Positions 53,004 to 61,971 are shown, counted from the first letter of the stretch. The stretch is DNA of 64,000 nt from Flagellimonas marinaquae (GCF_003992675.1 NZ_RZMZ01000014.1:265760-329759); one strand, 5' to 3'. Program-made: numbers and translations. The notes: generated from the sequence alone by a model not told the origin.

Positions 53004-53025
53004 TGGCTTCGACTACGCTCAGCCA
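53004..53025. repeat. Dispersed hairpin repeat, copy D (right flank of GIY-YIG gene)
   Basis: TGGCT and AGCCA enclose TCGACTACGCTC, the exact reverse complement of the loop of copy C. Relative to copy C the stem has changed at both paired positions (T-A to C-G), so pairing is kept. Confidence 0.85.
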
Positions 53026-53094
53026 CCGTTCCGATAATGTTAGTTCACTAGGAGCAAACACATATTCCCAAAAAAATTATACCCAAGATCCAAA

Positions 53095-56000
53095 CTACAC
53101 TTTCTCCGCTATTCGTAAAATATCGCCAAAGACGCCTCTCGCTGTCACCGCAGCTCCAGCACCAGCGCCTTGAATCACTAAGGGCTGCTCTCCATAGGAT
53201 TCCGTATAAATTTCAATGATGGAATCAGAACCCTTTACCTGCCCCAATGCACTTTCTTTAGGAACGGACACCAATTTTACGTCTAAAATACCCTTGTCCT
53301 GTTGCAAATCGCCATGTAAATCCCCTATGTAGCGAAGCACGTGACCTTTTTCTTGGTTTTCTTTGATGTCTTTGTAGATACGGTCCATCTGGCCTATCCG
53401 TTCCATAAACTGGTCAAAATCCAAGGTTTGAAGCTCTTCAGGAATCAGGTTTTGCACACCAATATCGGAAAACTCATTTTGAAGATCTAACTCTCTGGCC
53501 AAGATCAACAATTTGCGACCCACATCATTACCAGATAAATCTTCCCTTGGGTCGGGTTCGGTAAAGCCACTTTCCATGGCCTCCCTTACAATTTCAGAAA
53601 AAGAAACATCCTTCTCAGAAAAGGTGTTAAAAATATAACTCAAGGACCCTGAAAACACCCCTTTGATTCGTGTAATGTTTTCCCCCGATAAATGCAATAG
53701 CTTGATGGTATCTATCAATGGTAATCCCGCTCCCACATTGGTTTCGTAGAGGTATTGCTTTTGATTTTTGTCCAAGCAACGTCGAATGGACCTGTATGTC
53801 TCAAAACTTAAGGTATTGGCGATTTTGTTCGAAGAGACCAAATCAAAACCATGGGCTATCAAAGGTTCGTAATGTTCCACAAAAGTCTTGCTTGCCGTAT
53901 TGTCCACCGCAATCAGGTTTTCCAGGTGGTGCTTTTTGGCAAAGGCCGTAATGTCTTCCAGCTGATAGGGTTGCCCCTCTTTTTCCAAACGTTCCTTCCA
54001 ATCCAAACCCACTCCCGAAGCATCCAAAAGCACCTTCTTGGAATTGGCTACGGCAAACACCTTTAGGTCAATGCTTTTCCGTTCTTCAATATTTTTCTTA
54101 GAATCCAATATTTGACCTATCAGGGTTCCTCCAACATTGCCGTGTCCGAACAATGCCAGATTGATTTTCTTGGCGATGCCAAAAATCTGTCCGTGAATGA
54201 CATTGATAGCCTTGTTCAAGTCGGACTTTTTGACCACCATGCTCACATTCTTGCCTGTAACGGTATTATTGAACAACAACGGAATAATCTGGTTTTTGGC
54301 CAAGGCGTTGAAGGGCTTATGGAAACTGCTCAGGTCCATTCCTACAATGGAAATCACCGAAACATCCTTGACCACGGAGATTTGGTTGATATCCTGGGAG
54401 GAATAATCGGTTTCGAACTCCAAATCGAGTACTTTTTTGGCCTTATCCGCTTTAGAGGCATCGACCACTAAACCAATTCCACGCTCGGACGACCCTTGTG
54501 ACACGATACCAACGCTAATCCCATTTTGACCCAAGGCTCTAAAAATCCGCATGTCCACCCCAACTTTACCGAGCAGTCCCCTACCCTCCAAATTGATAAG
54601 CGCCATATGGTCCAGCACAGAAAGGGATTTGATCCCCCCATTGTCGGTCTTAGGACCAATTAATGTCCCTTGATTGTCATCATTAAAGGTGTTGCAAATT
54701 CGCAAGGGTATATTTTTTTCAATAAGGGGGATAATGGTTTTGGCGTGCAAAATGTTTGCCCCGAAGTTTGCCAACTCGTTGGCTTCTCCATAGGAAATCA
54801 CATCGATTAATCGGGCATCCTGTACCAAATCAGGGTTGGCGGTAAAAATTCCGTCCACATGGGTGTAATTGATCAACTCGCCAGCATCCAAAAAGTTGGC
54901 CAACAAGGCAGCGGAATAGTTGCTTCCGTTTCTGCCCAAGGTTGTTGTGGAACCATCGCGGTTGGAACCTATAAATCCAGTAATGATGGGAATGGTTCCC
55001 TTTTCCAGTTCGTGGAAATAGCGAAGCACATTTTCCTTGGATGCACCTTGGTCCACCTCTGCATTGCTATAGTTATCATCCGTGGTTATCAACTCTCTGG
55101 AATCAAAAAGCTTTGCCTTTAATCCCTTTGCATTGAGCGCAGCGGTTACATATTTGGCGGATAACAATTCGCCGAAAGACAAGACCTCATCCTTGGTCTT
55201 TAAGCTGTAATCACCCGTTAAGGAGACTCCATTTAATATTTTCTCAATGGTGGCCAGCTCTTCGCCAAGATCCACGCCATCGAAATTGTTCTTTTGATAG
55301 TCGGCAAACTTTTTAAGGTCTGTCTGGAAATCGGCCCCTTTGGCCGCTTTTTCCAACAAACTCTCCAGCTGGTCCGTAGCTTTGCCTCGAGCGGAAACCA
55401 CTACTGCAAAATGCTCCTCACCTTCATGTCGTTTACGAATGATGTTCAACACTCGGTCTATCCCCTCACCGTTGGCCAACGATTTCCCGCCAAATTTCAA
55501 AATTTTGATACGCTCCGTATTCTTTTGGAAAACGGTCTCCAACAATTTTTCCAACTGTTCAAACTCCATCAAAAAGGCATCATGTCCATGAACGGATTGC
55601 ACCTCACCGTAGGTCACATTGGTATTGGCCTGGGCCAATCGCTTAAAGGTTTCCTTGTTTTCTTCAGCGGTGAAAAATAAATCGGAATTGACCCCGACAA
55701 TATGGATTTTGGTATCGCTCTCCTGCAATGCCCTAAAGGCTTCTTCACCATTTCGGGTTATATCGATGGACTTCAACAATTGGTTCATCAACTTGTAGGC
55801 GGACAATTGAAAACGCTCCTGCAACTTTTTACCGTGGTGCATCAACCAAGATTCCACATTGAACACCTGTAGCTCTTCATTGGTACTTCGCTTAAATCGT
55901 TCTTTGAACGATTCCGGTGTACGGTAACATAGCATTGCATGCATGCGCGCGTCATGAACTGGCTGTTTGGAATTTACCAAAAATTGTTCCTGAATCTGAC

Positions 56001-56478
56001 AATTGGCAATTAGCCAATCCGTGGATTTCCAATCGGATGCCACTGGAATCAAATGTTCTGTGATGTTTGGGTTGAGGGCTGCCATTTCCCAGGCAATACC
56101 TCCACCAAGGGAACCACCGATAATTACGAACAATTTCTCAATCTTTAATTGTTCCAATCCCCATAGGAATATCCTTGCAATATCGGCAGCGACAAAATCC
56201 TTGTAGTTGTCAATCACAAAACCATCGAAGCCGTTGCCCGGAATGTTAAATGACAAAATGGTGTATTTCTCTGTGCCGATACATTTTCCATCCCCGATCA
56301 AATCGGACCACCATCCATCTTTTCCTGCCACATTGGAATTGCCGGTGAGTGCATGATTCACCAAAACAATCGGTGCAGTGTGCAAGGGTTTTCCAAAAAC
56401 CTGATATGACAATTGTATGTCCTGAACAGAACCACTTGTTGTTTTAAAATCCGATATGGCCAAATGCCTTAAATCCAT
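53095..56478 (-). CDS. Triple fusion: homoserine acyltransferase (MetX-like) - aspartokinase - homoserine dehydrogenase
   Basis: One 1127-residue chain. Residues 1 to about 322 are an alpha/beta-fold homoserine O-acetyltransferase: nucleophile Ser123 (GGSLGGG), acid Asp266 (VNSDLFF), base His299 (VHGHDAFL). Aspartokinase follows from about 325 (ILKFGGKSLANGEG), then ACT-like regulatory domains, then homoserine dehydrogenase from about 770 (LFGHGNVGG; GSLSYIFNTFSE). The chain holds the first, third and acylating steps from aspartate to O-acetylhomoserine; aspartate-semialdehyde dehydrogenase is not in the window. A SAM-I riboswitch precedes it. Confidence 0.93.
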   Translation of the reverse strand: MDLRHLAISDFKTTSGSVQDIQLSYQVFGKPLHTAPIVLVNHALTGNSNVAGKDGWWSDLIGDGKCIGTEKYTILSFNIPGNGFDGFVIDNYKDFVAADIARIFLWGLEQLKIEKLFVIIGGSLGGGIAWEMAALNPNITEHLIPVASDWKSTDWLIANCQIQEQFLVNSKQPVHDARMHAMLCYRTPESFKERFKRSTNEELQVFNVESWLMHHGKKLQERFQLSAYKLMNQLLKSIDITRNGEEAFRALQESDTKIHIVGVNSDLFFTAEENKETFKRLAQANTNVTYGEVQSVHGHDAFLMEFEQLEKLLETVFQKNTERIKILKFGGKSLANGEGIDRVLNIIRKRHEGEEHFAVVVSARGKATDQLESLLEKAAKGADFQTDLKKFADYQKNNFDGVDLGEELATIEKILNGVSLTGDYSLKTKDEVLSFGELLSAKYVTAALNAKGLKAKLFDSRELITTDDNYSNAEVDQGASKENVLRYFHELEKGTIPIITGFIGSNRDGSTTTLGRNGSNYSAALLANFLDAGELINYTHVDGIFTANPDLVQDARLIDVISYGEANELANFGANILHAKTIIPLIEKNIPLRICNTFNDDNQGTLIGPKTDNGGIKSLSVLDHMALINLEGRGLLGKVGVDMRIFRALGQNGISVGIVSQGSSERGIGLVVDASKADKAKKVLDLEFETDYSSQDINQISVVKDVSVISIVGMDLSSFHKPFNALAKNQIIPLLFNNTVTGKNVSMVVKKSDLNKAINVIHGQIFGIAKKINLALFGHGNVGGTLIGQILDSKKNIEERKSIDLKVFAVANSKKVLLDASGVGLDWKERLEKEGQPYQLEDITAFAKKHHLENLIAVDNTASKTFVEHYEPLIAHGFDLVSSNKIANTLSFETYRSIRRCLDKNQKQYLYETNVGAGLPLIDTIKLLHLSGENITRIKGVFSGSLSYIFNTFSEKDVSFSEIVREAMESGFTEPDPREDLSGNDVGRKLLILARELDLQNEFSDIGVQNLIPEELQTLDFDQFMERIGQMDRIYKDIKENQEKGHVLRYIGDLHGDLQQDKGILDVKLVSVPKESALGQVKGSDSIIEIYTESYGEQPLVIQGAGAGAAVTARGVFGDILRIAEKV

Positions 56479-56480
56479 AC

Positions 56481-56505
56481 AAAAAGGTGATAGGCCCCAT
56501 GGGCC
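56481..56505 (-). promoter_or_regulatory. Hairpin with T tract just before the metX-thrA start
   Basis: On the minus strand GGCCC-ATG-GGGCC forms a 5-bp GC stem; five T end three bases before the ATG. It may be the expression platform of the riboswitch, as terminator or as a structure that blocks ribosome entry. I could not find a clear competing pairing with P1. Confidence 0.4.
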
Positions 56506-56557
56506 GATGATTACTAAAAAATAAGGTTATAAGAAAAGATGGCAGAAACTACCCGTG

Positions 56558-56661
56558 ATGTTATCTATTCCCTGTGGGATAGAATGTAGCACCTTCTCGA
56601 CAAGCGTCAAGGGTTGCTAAGGCTTCAAAGGGTCTATTCCCTCCACCTTTCTTGATAACTT
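56558..56661 (-). ncRNA. SAM-I (S-box) riboswitch upstream of metX-thrA
   Basis: On the minus strand P1 is GTTATC (56659-56654) with GATAAC (56565-56560). Between them are AAGAAAGGTGGAGGGA, GAAGCCTTAGCAACCC, GAGAAGGTGCTACATTC, and a compact P4 (TATCCC-ACA-GGGAATA). This is a full, standard-size S-box. It begins about 20 bases after the transcription start predicted from the -7 element at 56687. Confidence 0.93.
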
Positions 56662-56686
56662 ACAATACATATTTGAACTTCGTGGA

Positions 56687-56694
56687 CAAATATA
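56687..56694 (-). promoter_or_regulatory. Predicted -7 element of metX-thrA
   Basis: TATATTTG on the minus strand fits TAnnTTTG and places the 5' end near 56680, just before the riboswitch. Confidence 0.6.
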
Positions 56695-56770
56695 CTGATG
56701 GAAAGGCCGATTTTCCTAATCTTTTGGGAAATTTTCAAAAATCGACCTTACCAATAGCTTTTATTTTTTT

Positions 56771-58705
56771 CTATTTCAACACCGTAAACTCAATATTGGA
56801 ATCGGTAAATACGGTATGGGTCTGTGTCTTGAAATCGGATTCGTCCGCCTTAAAGATATTGTCCACATACGTTTGTGGATTTAAATCAATCAGTGGGAAC
56901 CAGGTGCTCTGCACTTGAATCTGCAATTTGTGTCCCTTTTTGATGGTATGGAACACATCCTGAAGCTTAATGTTTACATCTGTTTTTTGATTGGGTGTAA
57001 AGGGCTCCGGGTCGGAAAAGCTGTTTCGGAACCTTCCACGAAGCACCTCGCTCCTTACCATTAAATGGTAATTGCTCAGTTTCAGGTGGTCCTGCATTTC
57101 CTCATTGGTCTCGGCATCCGGTGGGTGCACATCAATGACCTTTACAATCCAATCGGCAGCAGTCCCCGTTGTTGCCACTTTCAATTTGGCCATAATATCT
57201 CCTGCCAAAGTAAAGTCTTCGTCCATGACATCGGTTTCAAAAACCAACACATCGGAACGACGGGCCGCAAAACGCTGATCGTCCGTCATGTATTTACGTG
57301 GGGTAAACACCGTTTTTACATCTTCGGAGTACGGAACGGGCTTCTTGACATCGCTGATAAACTGGATTCCCTTGATTTCCTTCGGTTCTGAGGTGAGTTC
57401 TTGGTTGTCTGAGAGATACATGGTCTGTTTGGTGGCATTCTCTGGCGGCCAAGTATCATATTTCTTCCATTCCTTTTTACCTGAATCGAACACATAAGCT
57501 TCCGGTAAACCTGAATCCTTGTCTCCCTCTCCTTTTAAAAAGTGATTGAAAAACTTGGTCTCAATTTCCCTTTGGTAAAACAATGAAATCGAGTCACCAA
57601 AATAATAGTTGCCCACGGTATTTCGCACCTTGTCCCGCGCCCAAGCTCCGTGATCCCATGGACCAAACACCATGGTGTTATAATTGTCCTCGTTGTATTT
57701 TTCAATGTTCTTATAGGTTTCCAACGGCCCGTAGAGGTCCTCGGCATCAAACCAACCGCCTACAACCATAGTGGCGACGCTGCTTTTTACGTTCTTTAAA
57801 TGTTGAATCAATCCCCTACTCTGCCACATCTCATCATAGTTCGGATGCTCTTTAAGTTCGTTCCAAAAGAAATCATCGGTTACGCCTTCTGGACGCATCG
57901 TTGGGGTATCCGCCGTTTCATATTCAAAAAAGTAATCCAAGTTTTTGAGCGGCCCGGCATCCAAAAAGAACTGATATTGGTCTTCCGTGGGTAAACTGGG
58001 TAAGGTGTACCATGCCGTATCGATGGGCGCATCCCCATTGGGTCGTGGTGTACCAAAGAGTGAAGTCGCCCTAAAATAGCTCAACAAATAAGCGCCATTA
58101 TGGTGAAAATCATCAAAAAAGAAGTCACCGATACAAGCTTGGGGTGAAGCGGCCTTTAAGGCTGGATGGGCATCCACAGTAGCGTAGGTGGCGTAATAAC
58201 CGGGATAGGAAATCCCCCAAACACCCACATTGCCGTTATTGTTCTCCACATTGTTTACCAACCATTCGATGGTATCGTAAGTATCCGTGCTCTCATCCAC
58301 TTGATCATTCGAAGTTTTATTGGGAATGTAGGCCCTCATATTTACATAATGGCCTTCGCTCAGCCATCGTCCTCTTACATCTTGGTAAACGATAATGTTT
58401 CCCTCTTTCATCAAATGCTCATTGGGACCGATTTTCGTCCTAAAATTGTCTTCGCCGTAGGGTCTGGAACTGTAGGGGGTACGTTGCATGATAATGGGGT
58501 ACTTTTTGGAAGTATCCTTTGGGGAATAAATGGTCGTGTGCAGTTTTACCCCGTCCCTCATCTCAATGTCAACCTCTTTTTTGGTGTAGTTATCAGCAAC
58601 ATAGGTATCTACCGTTTCGGTTTGCGTTTTGACGGTCTTTTTACAACCAACGGCAACAAACAACACTAACATTCCAAGGAACAGGATTCTGAACGAACTT
58701 CTCAT
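56771..58705 (-). CDS. CocE/NonD-family lipoprotein hydrolase
   Basis: A 644-residue serine hydrolase. ATG 58705 gives a lipoprotein signal (LFVAVGC, Cys21); the 23 codons before it are not typical signal sequence. The catalytic Ser is in GVWGISYPG (about 166), the Asp in GGWFDAED, the His in GPWDHGAW. The C-terminal jelly roll is that of CocE/glutaryl-7-ACA acylase. It differs from the S15 homologue at 14185 in length and anchor. Probable esterase, acylase or dipeptidase in the periplasm or on the surface. No link to the methionine genes other than position. Confidence 0.88.
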   Translation of the reverse strand: MRSSFRILFLGMLVLFVAVGCKKTVKTQTETVDTYVADNYTKKEVDIEMRDGVKLHTTIYSPKDTSKKYPIIMQRTPYSSRPYGEDNFRTKIGPNEHLMKEGNIIVYQDVRGRWLSEGHYVNMRAYIPNKTSNDQVDESTDTYDTIEWLVNNVENNNGNVGVWGISYPGYYATYATVDAHPALKAASPQACIGDFFFDDFHHNGAYLLSYFRATSLFGTPRPNGDAPIDTAWYTLPSLPTEDQYQFFLDAGPLKNLDYFFEYETADTPTMRPEGVTDDFFWNELKEHPNYDEMWQSRGLIQHLKNVKSSVATMVVGGWFDAEDLYGPLETYKNIEKYNEDNYNTMVFGPWDHGAWARDKVRNTVGNYYFGDSISLFYQREIETKFFNHFLKGEGDKDSGLPEAYVFDSGKKEWKKYDTWPPENATKQTMYLSDNQELTSEPKEIKGIQFISDVKKPVPYSEDVKTVFTPRKYMTDDQRFAARRSDVLVFETDVMDEDFTLAGDIMAKLKVATTGTAADWIVKVIDVHPPDAETNEEMQDHLKLSNYHLMVRSEVLRGRFRNSFSDPEPFTPNQKTDVNIKLQDVFHTIKKGHKLQIQVQSTWFPLIDLNPQTYVDNIFKADESDFKTQTHTVFTDSNIEFTVLK

Positions 58706-58762
58706 ACGTTTAATTTTTGATAGGCTAAAGCTACTAAAGTTCGGGAGAGTATGCCAATAAAA

Positions 58763-58787
58763 AAAGGAGCCCAAAAGCTCCCTTTTT
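58763..58787. terminator. Terminator between metK and the CocE gene
   Basis: GGAGC and GCTCC around CCAAAA, flanked by A and T runs. On the minus strand the T run follows the stem, so it ends metK. Confidence 0.88.
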
Positions 58788-58807
58788 CTTTTATTGATGT
58801 TGATGGA

Positions 58808-60061
58808 TCAAAGGCCAAAGGTTTCCTTTACCTTATCCACCATATCCAATTTTTCCCAAGTGAAAAGTTCCACTTCCTTTTCAATACGGCCGTTATAGGG
58901 GGATTCAAAAACCTTGTTTACCATTTTAGGTTCTTTGCCCATATGCCCATAGGCCGCTGTCTCCAAATAAATAGGATTACGAAGTTTCAAGCGTTCCTCA
59001 ATGGCGAATGGACGCATATCAAAAAGTTCAGATGCTTTTTTGGCTATTTCACCATCACTCATTTTCACATTGGAAGAGTTGTAGGTATCTATAAAAATAG
59101 AGGTTGGTTCCACCACTCCAATAGCATAGCTCACTTGCACCAAAATTTCACCTGCAACCCCTGCGGCCACCAAGTTTTTGGCCATGTGCCGTGCAGCATA
59201 GGCCGCACTCCTATCCACCTTGCTCGGGTCTTTTCCGCTAAAGGCACCACCTCCATGGGCCCCTTTACCGCCGTAAGTGTCCACAATGATTTTCCTTCCG
59301 GTAAGACCCGCATCACCATGGGGTCCTCCGATTACGAACTTTCCGGTTGGATTGATGTGGTATTTGATATCGTCGTTGAACAGTTTCTGGATGCTTTCCG
59401 GCATGAGTTGTTTCACCTCCGGAATCAAAATATTCACAATATCCTGCTTGATTTTGGCCAACATAGCTTCATCCCCATCAAATTCATCATGTTGCGTTGA
59501 AACCACGATCGTATCGATACGTTGGGGAACATTGTCATCAGAATATTCAATGGTCACCTGGGCTTTGGCATCAGGTCTTAAATAAGGAATTCGGGTTCCT
59601 TCCCTTCTTAAATCGGCCAAAACCTCCAATATTTTGTGTGAGATATCCAACGCCAAAGGCATATAATTGGCCGTTTCAGTGGTAGCGTAGCCGAACATCA
59701 TACCTTGATCACCTGCCCCCTGCTCCTCTTTGGTACCGCGGTCCACACCTTGGTTAATGTCCTGTGACTGTTCGTGAATCAAAGAAATCACACCACAAGA
59801 GTCTCCACTAAACTTGTATTCACCTTTGGTGTAGCCTATTTTGTTGATCACCTCCCTGGCAATACTCTGTAGGTCCACATAGGTATGGCTCTTGACTTCA
59901 CCGGCCAGAACAACCTGCCCTGTGGTCACCATGGTTTCGCAGGCTACCTTACTTTCAGGGTCAAAGGCCAAAAAATTATCCAATAAAGCATCACTGATTT
60001 GATCTGCAATCTTATCGGGATGTCCTTCACTAACAGATTCTGATGTAAATAAATACGCCAT
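58808..60061 (-). CDS. metK: S-adenosylmethionine synthetase
   Basis: MetK makes SAM from methionine and ATP. The 417-residue protein has [15 protein letters not shown] near the start, [12 protein letters not shown] and GGGAFSGKD, the three family signatures. ATG 60061 is the family start (M-A-Y-L-F-T-S-E-S). The frame is open 34 codons further to an ATG inside the SAM-II riboswitch, but that part has no family similarity. Controlled by its product through the riboswitch. Confidence 0.97.
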   Translation of the reverse strand: MAYLFTSESVSEGHPDKIADQISDALLDNFLAFDPESKVACETMVTTGQVVLAGEVKSHTYVDLQSIAREVINKIGYTKGEYKFSGDSCGVISLIHEQSQDINQGVDRGTKEEQGAGDQGMMFGYATTETANYMPLALDISHKILEVLADLRREGTRIPYLRPDAKAQVTIEYSDDNVPQRIDTIVVSTQHDEFDGDEAMLAKIKQDIVNILIPEVKQLMPESIQKLFNDDIKYHINPTGKFVIGGPHGDAGLTGRKIIVDTYGGKGAHGGGAFSGKDPSKVDRSAAYAARHMAKNLVAAGVAGEILVQVSYAIGVVEPTSIFIDTYNSSNVKMSDGEIAKKASELFDMRPFAIEERLKLRNPIYLETAAYGHMGKEPKMVNKVFESPYNGRIEKEVELFTWEKLDMVDKVKETFGL

Positions 60062-60147
60062 TTCCAATTTTTTAAAAAATGTAAAGATTTGACCAAAGTG
60101 CGAAGAAGTTCTTAACCTTGAAGAAGGGGCACCAACCGAAGCCAGCG

Positions 60148-60220
60148 CGAACTGCTTTAGCATTTTTACTCGCCCTTTTTGGGCAATCGAGGTTGCAATC
60201 AGTCAAATCTTTCCTCGTTT
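60148..60220 (-). ncRNA. SAM-II riboswitch upstream of metK
   Basis: On the minus strand CGAGG-AAAG-ATTTGACTGATTGCAA-CCTCG gives P1 (CGAGG/CCTCG) and the loop string that matches the SAM-II core GATTTAACCG..ATTGCAA; downstream TAAAAATGCTAAAGC matches the conserved 3' part that forms the pseudoknot. Between them is an extra small hairpin GCCC-AAAAA-GGGC in the connecting loop. It starts just at the transcription start expected from the -7 element at 60228. Confidence 0.85.
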
Positions 60221-60227
60221 TGAGGGG

Positions 60228-60235
60228 CAAAAGTA
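60228..60235 (-). promoter_or_regulatory. Predicted -7 element of metK
   Basis: TACTTTTG on the minus strand fits TAnnTTTG; the transcript would begin near 60221, at the first base of the SAM-II aptamer. Confidence 0.6.
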
Positions 60236-60318
60236 CGTATTTACCGCTTATTTTAAAACTTTGTTCGCACCTAATCCAACATCGCCCGTTTGAACCAGTT
60301 TATTTTCGATAAGCGGAT

Positions 60319-60326
60319 TAACTTTG
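60319..60326 (+). promoter_or_regulatory. Predicted -7 element of the deoxynucleoside kinase gene
   Basis: TAACTTTG fits TAnnTTTG, 56 bases before the ATG. With the metK promoter and riboswitch this accounts for the 321-bp divergent region 60062-60382. Confidence 0.5.
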
Positions 60327-60382
60327 TATATTGCGGCGATTAGATTTCCCTCATACCAACAACTAAAAAATATTCACATCAT

Positions 60383-61000
60383 ATGCATATTGCTGTGGCA
60401 GGCAACATTGGGGCCGGAAAAACGACGTTGACCAATTTACTTGCAAAACATTACAAGTGGGAGGCCCATTTTGAGGATGTGGTGGATAATCCTTATTTGG
60501 ATGACTTTTATACCCAGATGGAGCGTTGGAGCTTTAATCTTCAAATTTACTTTTTGAACAGTAGGTACCGTCAAATCCTAAAAATCAGGGAAAGTGGTAA
60601 GAGCGTTATCCAAGACCGAACCATCTATGAGGATGCCCATATTTTTGCACCCAACCTGCATGCCATGGGTTTGATGACCAATAGGGATTATGAAAATTAC
60701 AAAGGTCTCTTTGAGTTGATGGAAAGTTTGGTGCAACCGCCCGATCTTTTAATATACTTGCGAAGCACCATTCCCAATCTAGTGAACCAAATCCATAAAC
60801 GCGGACGGGAATATGAAAATTCCATTTCCATTGATTACCTCAGCCGTTTGAACGAGCGTTACGAGGCATGGATAAATACGTACGAAAAGGGCAAGCTGCT
60901 TATTTTTGATGTGGACAATATCAATTTTGTGGACAATCCTGAAGACTTAGGGGAGGTCATCAACCGCATCGATGGTGAGATTCACGGATTGTTCGAATAA
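60383..61000 (+). CDS. Deoxynucleoside kinase
   Basis: A 205-residue dNK-type salvage kinase. P-loop GNIGAGKTT (7-15), the substrate-binding and catalytic motif QDRTIYEDAHIF (about 77-88), and the Arg-rich lid RGREYE. It phosphorylates deoxynucleosides with ATP; specificity (dA/dG/dC) is not evident from sequence. Own promoter-like element; the next gene is 204 bases away and that gap shows nothing I recognise. Confidence 0.92.
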   Translation: MHIAVAGNIGAGKTTLTNLLAKHYKWEAHFEDVVDNPYLDDFYTQMERWSFNLQIYFLNSRYRQILKIRESGKSVIQDRTIYEDAHIFAPNLHAMGLMTNRDYENYKGLFELMESLVQPPDLLIYLRSTIPNLVNQIHKRGREYENSISIDYLSRLNERYEAWINTYEKGKLLIFDVDNINFVDNPEDLGEVINRIDGEIHGLFE

Positions 61001-61204
61001 TCTATATGTAAAGACCAAAGCAACGCCTTCCCAAATTCCATCAAGGAAGTGTTTGGATACCATATCCAGACCATTTTTCCATTTCACTCAATCAAAAGCA
61101 CCATACACTCATTACCGATTTACTTCCGTCATTTTTCAAGCTAGTTTAGGATTGGGATTGTCCCACTGCTATTAACTGGCCCCCTGGCCAAAACTTTGAA
61201 AATT

Positions 61205-61921
61205 ATGGAACCGAAAAAGAATCCGCACCTTGATGTAAAACGAAACAGCATGCTCTACTTTTTTATGGGTATGACATTTGTACTGTTAATGGCCTATTTG
61301 GCCCTGAACTGGAAAACCTATTACTCGGAGAATACCTGGGACGTAGGGGCCGTAAAAGTAAATGAAGACCTGATCGAGGAAACCCCTTTCTTGAAGTTGA
61401 AACTGCCAGACCCACCACAGCCCAAAATCCAAAGTCCCCCAAAAATTGAAATTGCAGAGGATGATGAAAAAGTGGAAGAAACGGTTATTGAGGCGAACGA
61501 CGTAGATCAGGACACGGAAATTTCCGATATTGAATCCATTGATGTGGTAGAGGATGATATTCCTGATGAGATTCCGTTTATCCTGATTGAAAACGCACCC
61601 ATTTTTCCCGGTTGCGAAAACGAAAGGACCGAAAAGGAAAAAAGGGCATGCTTTCAGGAACAAATGTTAAAGCATATCCGTAAGAACTTCCGGTATCCTG
61701 AAGTCGCCCGAGAATTGGGACTGGAAGGTCGCGTAAATGTCATTTTTACGGTACAGAAAGATGGGAGCATTGGCGATGTTCGCCTTCGAGGTCCACATGA
61801 GAGCCTGGAAAAAGAAGCTGCGCGCATCATCTCCAAATTGCCGAAGCTGCAACCTGGAAAACAAAGAGGTACACCTGTTAAAGTACCCTACTCCATTCCC
61901 ATCACCTTTAGATTGAATTAA
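61205..61921 (+). CDS. TonB-like energy transducer protein
   Basis: A 238-residue protein: cytoplasmic N terminus, one membrane helix (about 18-36), a Pro/Glu/Asp-rich periplasmic linker (PDPPQPKIQSPPKIEIAEDD), then a C-terminal TonB domain (YPEVARELGLEGRVNVIFTVQKDGSI; ending P-I-T-F-R-L-N). It should couple the proton-motive force to outer-membrane SusC/TonB-dependent receptors. The string APIFPGCEN is typical of Bacteroidota TonB homologues. ATG 61205 is used rather than a TTG three codons upstream. No ExbB/ExbD nearby. Confidence 0.9.
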   Translation: MEPKKNPHLDVKRNSMLYFFMGMTFVLLMAYLALNWKTYYSENTWDVGAVKVNEDLIEETPFLKLKLPDPPQPKIQSPPKIEIAEDDEKVEETVIEANDVDQDTEISDIESIDVVEDDIPDEIPFILIENAPIFPGCENERTEKEKRACFQEQMLKHIRKNFRYPEVARELGLEGRVNVIFTVQKDGSIGDVRLRGPHESLEKEAARIISKLPKLQPGKQRGTPVKVPYSIPITFRLN

Positions 61922-61971
61922 TAAATAGATCTATTAGATTTCCCACGCTCCCTTAGCTTCTATAAAAAATA

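Noticed and set aside
52994-53026. Longer start for the GIY-YIG protein
   Set aside because: The extra residues are encoded by the flanking hairpin repeat; ATG 52993 matches the family N terminus.
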